Assembly (NCBI GenBank): GCA_003533975.1 | Contig: DQCL01000278.1 | Coordinates: forward strand, 1 to 9,711 | Direction of reading: 5' to 3' | Length of the DNA: 9,711 nucleotides | Source: Octadecabacter sp. | Lineage (GTDB): Bacteria > Pseudomonadota > Alphaproteobacteria > Rhodobacterales > Rhodobacteraceae | Part shown: positions 7,490 through 9,711 of the stretch, piece by piece | How positions within the stretch are numbered: the stretch's first letter is position 1 | Layout: each line of letters begins with the position of its first letter | The notes under the pieces: model-generated | The model's database searches: none | What the model saw: the letters and a program-made list of their open reading frames with translations, nothing else | What the model was told of the DNA's origin: nothing | Made by a program: the position numbers and the translations under genes

Positions 7490-7514
7490 TGTCGATGCCC
7501 GACGGAATGGATGA

Positions 7515-8579
7515 ATGACCGACCAAACGCCAAAGCTGGACGAAATGAACACCCGCTCACGCGAGGTGTTTCGGCGTGTGGTTGAGGGCTACCTAGAAAC
7601 AGGTGCGCCTGTCGGGTCACGAACACTCACGCGCAGCTTGTCCGAACAGGTCAGCGCCGCAACCATTCGCAACGTCATGGCAGATCTTGAACATCTGGGC
7701 CTCATCGGAAGCCCACACATCAGCGCAGGCCGCATTCCAACCCAACAGGGTTTACGGATGTTCGTTGATGGCATCCTCGAAGTCGGCGACCTTAACGGTA
7801 CCGATCGCGCAAAGATTGATCAAACGATGGGCGGCAACGACGACGATGTCGGCACCCTCCTTGACCGTGTTGGCTCTGCCCTTTCGGGCGTTACCCACGG
7901 TGCCAGCCTTGTTCTGACGCCTAAGCACGAAGAAGCGCCAATCAAACATGTCGAGTTTGTAAGCCTCGCGGCGGATCGTGCCCTTGTTGTTTTGGTGTTT
8001 GCTGACGGGCACGTCGAAAACCGCGTGTTCACGCCTCCCCCGGGTCAAACGCCCTCCTCAATGCGTGAAGCAACGAACTTTATCAACGCCGTCGCTGAAG
8101 GCCGAACGCTCTCCGAACTTGGCACAGCTATCACCCGCGAAGTGAACGCCCGCCGTCAGGAGATTGATGTCCTCGCGCGGGAGCTCATCGATTCAGGCGC
8201 CGCCATGTGGGAAAACAAAGGCGAATCAACTGAACGCTTGATTGTGCGTGGCCGTGGGAACCTGATTTCCGACGAAGACACCGCCGACCTAGACCGCATT
8301 CGCACCCTGTTTGACGACCTTGAACGCAAACGTGATATCGCTGATTTCCTTGAATTGACGGATACTGGCGAAGGCGTGCGAATTTTCATTGGCTCTGAGA
8401 ACAAACTTTTCTCACTTTCGGGTTCCTCTTTGGTGGTTTCTCCCTATATGAACGCTGATCGTAAGATTGTTGGTGCGGTTGGGGTCATTGGACCCACGCG
8501 CCTGAACTACGGGCGCATCGTGCCCATCGTGGATTACACTGCGCAGTTGGTCGGGAAACTGATCTCTGATCGCGGATAA
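7515..8579 (+). CDS. hrcA: Heat-inducible transcription repressor HrcA
   Basis: HrcA represses chaperone operons such as groESL by binding CIRCE elements and is kept active by GroEL. The 354 residues fit the family (~340-360). The N-terminal winged helix covers about 10-90: [18 protein letters not shown] (10-27), [20 protein letters not shown] (32-51), then [12 protein letters not shown] and [20 protein letters not shown] (66-85). The middle is the variable inserted dimerisation and GAF-like region, and the C-terminus carries the typical [20 protein letters not shown] (323-342). The ATG at 7515 follows CGGA at 8 nt; an overlapping ATG at 7511 is out of frame. grpE follows 12 nt after the stop, so the two are one unit. 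No CIRCE is visible upstream, so autoregulation by the classical element is not supported here. Confidence 0.96.
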   Translation: MTDQTPKLDEMNTRSREVFRRVVEGYLETGAPVGSRTLTRSLSEQVSAATIRNVMADLEHLGLIGSPHISAGRIPTQQGLRMFVDGILEVGDLNGTDRAKIDQTMGGNDDDVGTLLDRVGSALSGVTHGASLVLTPKHEEAPIKHVEFVSLAADRALVVLVFADGHVENRVFTPPPGQTPSSMREATNFINAVAEGRTLSELGTAITREVNARRQEIDVLARELIDSGAAMWENKGESTERLIVRGRGNLISDEDTADLDRIRTLFDDLERKRDIADFLELTDTGEGVRIFIGSENKLFSLSGSSLVVSPYMNADRKIVGAVGVIGPTRLNYGRIVPIVDYTAQLVGKLISDRG

Positions 8580-8591
8580 GGGACGTAAGTT

Positions 8592-9164
8592 ATGGCTAAG
8601 AACGACAACGAAAACCAATTTCTCGACGACATCATGGCGGATCCGCTTGGCGGACCAGAAGATGAGATGACTTTGGATGAAATGGCTGATGAAGACGATA
8701 ATGTCATCGCCTTCAAAACTGAAATCGCTGAACTGAAGGACGCCTATATGCGCGCCCTTGCCGATGTTGAAAACTCACGTAAACGCGCGGACCGCGATCG
8801 TCGCGAAGCCGAGAACTATGGTGGTTCCCGTTTGGCGCGTGATTTGCTTCCGGTTTACGACAACCTCGAACGCGCACTTCAGATGGCCAAAGAAGACGGC
8901 AAGGAAGGTGACAAAGCGCTTCTTGAGGGTGTCGAGCTTACAATGCGTGCGCTGATCGGCGTGTTCAAAAAGCACGGGATTGACCCTATCGTTGCCGAAG
9001 TTGGCGAAAGGTTCGACGCGCACATTCACGAAGCAATGTTCGAAGCACCCCTGCCCGGCACACAAGCTGGCGACATTATTCAGGTCGCTTCGACTGGTTT
9101 CATGTTGCACGATCGCCTTTTGCGTCCTGCGCAGGTTGGCGTGTCGTCTACTCCGAAGTCTTAA
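8592..9164 (+). CDS. grpE: Nucleotide exchange factor GrpE (DnaK co-chaperone)
   Basis: GrpE is a cytoplasmic homodimer that releases ADP from DnaK and so drives substrate release in the DnaK-DnaJ-GrpE cycle. At 190 aa it is normal. An acidic N-terminal tail (about 1-36) is followed by the long dimerising coiled coil (about 38-100: [20 protein letters not shown], then [18 protein letters not shown] and the four-helix segment [17 protein letters not shown]). The C-terminal beta-wing includes FDAHIHEAM (141-149) and [18 protein letters not shown] (168-185), the GrpE signature. AAGGGA at 8578-8583 lies 8 nt before the ATG and overlaps the hrcA stop. dnaK and dnaJ are not in the window. The last 17 bp overlap the mutS 3' end on the other strand. 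Confidence 0.96.
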   Translation: MAKNDNENQFLDDIMADPLGGPEDEMTLDEMADEDDNVIAFKTEIAELKDAYMRALADVENSRKRADRDRREAENYGGSRLARDLLPVYDNLERALQMAKEDGKEGDKALLEGVELTMRALIGVFKKHGIDPIVAEVGERFDAHIHEAMFEAPLPGTQAGDIIQVASTGFMLHDRLLRPAQVGVSSTPKS

Positions 9165-9711
9165 CCAACCCACGTAGCTCATAGATTAGATCAAGCGCCT
9201 CTTTCGGTGACAGATCATCGGGCAAAACATCTTTTAGCCGCGCCTCCACTTCGGATGGCGCGGTTTTTTGTGATGCAGGTGCTTGGGTTGCATTGAACAA
9301 CGGTAAATCGTCGATCACTGCTTTCTGTTGTCCTTCGCGCTCGCCCTTCTCCAAGGCTTCCAAAACGACTTTGGCCCGCTCGACCACCTTTGATGGCAGA
9401 CCAGCAAGTCGCGCGACCTGTACCCCATAAGACCGATCCGCCGTTCCGCGTTTCACTTCGTGAAGGAAAATCACATCTCCGTCCCATTCTTTCACCGTTA
9501 CCGTCGCGTTCGCCACGGAATCCAACTTGTCCGACAGGCTGGTCATCTCGTGGTAGTGGGTCGCAAACAATGCGCGGCAGCGATTTACGTCATGCAAGTG
9601 TTCCAACGTGGCCCAGGCGATTGAAAGGCCATCATAGGTCGCGGTTCCGCGTCCGATTTCATCTAAAATGACCAACGCACGGTCATCCGCTTGGTTCAAA
9701 ATCGCTGCGGT
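9148..9711 (-). CDS. mutS: DNA mismatch repair ATPase MutS (3' part only)
   Basis: This is the C-terminal ~187 residues of MutS; the frame is open to the window edge, so the start and most of the protein lie beyond 9711. MutS recognises mismatches and, with ATP, recruits MutL. Present are the Walker B and ABC signature region ([19 protein letters not shown]), the switch histidine loop [10 protein letters not shown], the HTH-like dimer segment with [13 protein letters not shown], and the small C-terminal tail [20 protein letters not shown], related to the tetramerisation end of E. coli MutS. The N-terminal mismatch-binding Phe-X-Glu and the Walker A lysine cannot be checked. GTAT replaces the commoner GTST, a conservative change. 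The TTG at 9699 is an internal codon, not a start. It is convergent with grpE, with a 17-bp coding overlap. Confidence 0.95.
   Translation of the reverse strand, partial: TAAILNQADDRALVILDEIGRGTATYDGLSIAWATLEHLHDVNRCRALFATHYHEMTSLSDKLDSVANATVTVKEWDGDVIFLHEVKRGTADRSYGVQVARLAGLPSKVVERAKVVLEALEKGEREGQQKAVIDDLPLFNATQAPASQKTAPSEVEARLKDVLPDDLSPKEALDLIYELRGLVKTSE

Larger units (their letters stand above)
7401..7514. other. Divergent rph-hrcA intergenic region
   Basis: These 114 bp are the only sizeable non-coding DNA in the window and must carry the promoters of both the rph-rdgB-hemW and hrcA-grpE units, unless these start inside the neighbouring genes. I see the rph ribosome binding site and a candidate hrcA promoter. 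I see no CIRCE inverted repeat (TTAGCACTC-N9-GAGTGCTAA), no strong hairpin and no clear RpoH-type promoter. Confidence 0.7.

Noticed and set aside
7401..7514. Minus-strand promoter for rph (TTGGAA-N16-GTAACC)
   Set aside because: The -35 is partial and the -10 matches poorly, so it is too weak to list as a feature even though an rph promoter must exist nearby.
7401..7526. N-terminal extension of rph to 277 aa, overlapping hrcA
   Set aside because: The extra 42 residues have no RNase PH character, the ATG at 7400 has AAGGA at 6 nt and gives the standard MRPSGR start, and the extension would cover the divergent promoter region.
8775..9182. 135-aa open frame antisense to grpE, and other long antisense frames across the window
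   Set aside because: They lie opposite strongly supported conserved genes, show no recognisable domain and have composition typical of a shadow frame.
9452..9464. Inverted repeat TTCAC-TTC-GTGAA inside mutS, reminiscent of parS
   Set aside because: The arms are separated by a 3-nt spacer and lack the central CACGTG and full TGTTT/AAACA arms. It lies in a well-conserved coding segment and is best explained by codons.
1..9711. Replication origin, DnaA-box cluster, tRNA, rRNA, CRISPR array, insertion sequence or defence system
   Set aside because: I looked on both strands and saw no cluster of TTATCCACA-like boxes, no tRNA-like cloverleaf, no spaced direct repeats and no transposase or nuclease gene. 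Almost every base belongs to a core gene.

Overview
The window is an almost gap-free stretch of alphaproteobacterial core genome. Gene order (mnmE-mnmG-rsmG-parA-parB, then hemW-rdgB-rph opposite hrcA-grpE, then mutS), protein style (MFHVKH ahead of the MnmG FAD motif, VSRET near the RsmG N-terminus, HemW with CxxxCxxCxF) and moderate GC point to the Rhodobacterales, probably the marine Roseobacter group. This placement rests on gene order and remembered family features, not on a search.

Layout. (1) Positions 1-4947, plus strand: the 3' part of mnmE, then mnmG, rsmG, parA and parB, tightly packed with short gaps or overlapping start/stop codons. This is the typical origin-proximal cluster: two tRNA wobble-uridine modification genes, a 16S rRNA methyltransferase and the chromosome partition pair. 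Two perfect 16-bp palindromic parS sites (TGTTTCACGTGAAACA) lie in it, one over the mnmG start codon (759-774) and one inside the 5' end of rsmG (2667-2682). Both are a short distance upstream of parAB. (2) Positions 4944-7400, minus strand: rph, rdgB and hemW, read in that order as one overlapping operon (RNase PH, dITP/XTP pyrophosphatase, heme chaperone). (3) A 114-bp divergent intergenic region (7401-7514), the only real non-coding gap in the window. (4) Positions 7515-9164, plus strand: hrcA and grpE, a heat-shock repressor and the DnaK nucleotide-exchange factor. (5) Positions 9148-9711, minus strand: the 3' end of mutS, which runs off the window.

How it works together: ParA and ParB with the embedded parS sites form the chromosome segregation system. 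MnmE and MnmG form the complex that makes the (carboxymethyl)aminomethyl group on U34 of certain tRNAs. HrcA and GrpE belong to the chaperone network. Both convergent gene pairs (parB/hemW and grpE/mutS) overlap at their stop codons, so there is no intergenic terminator at either junction.

I found no mobile element, CRISPR array, RNA gene, phage-like gene or unknown ORF. The window is ordinary housekeeping DNA, and I see no undescribed system in it. The most noteworthy features are the two parS sites written into coding sequence, and the first one's position over a translation start.
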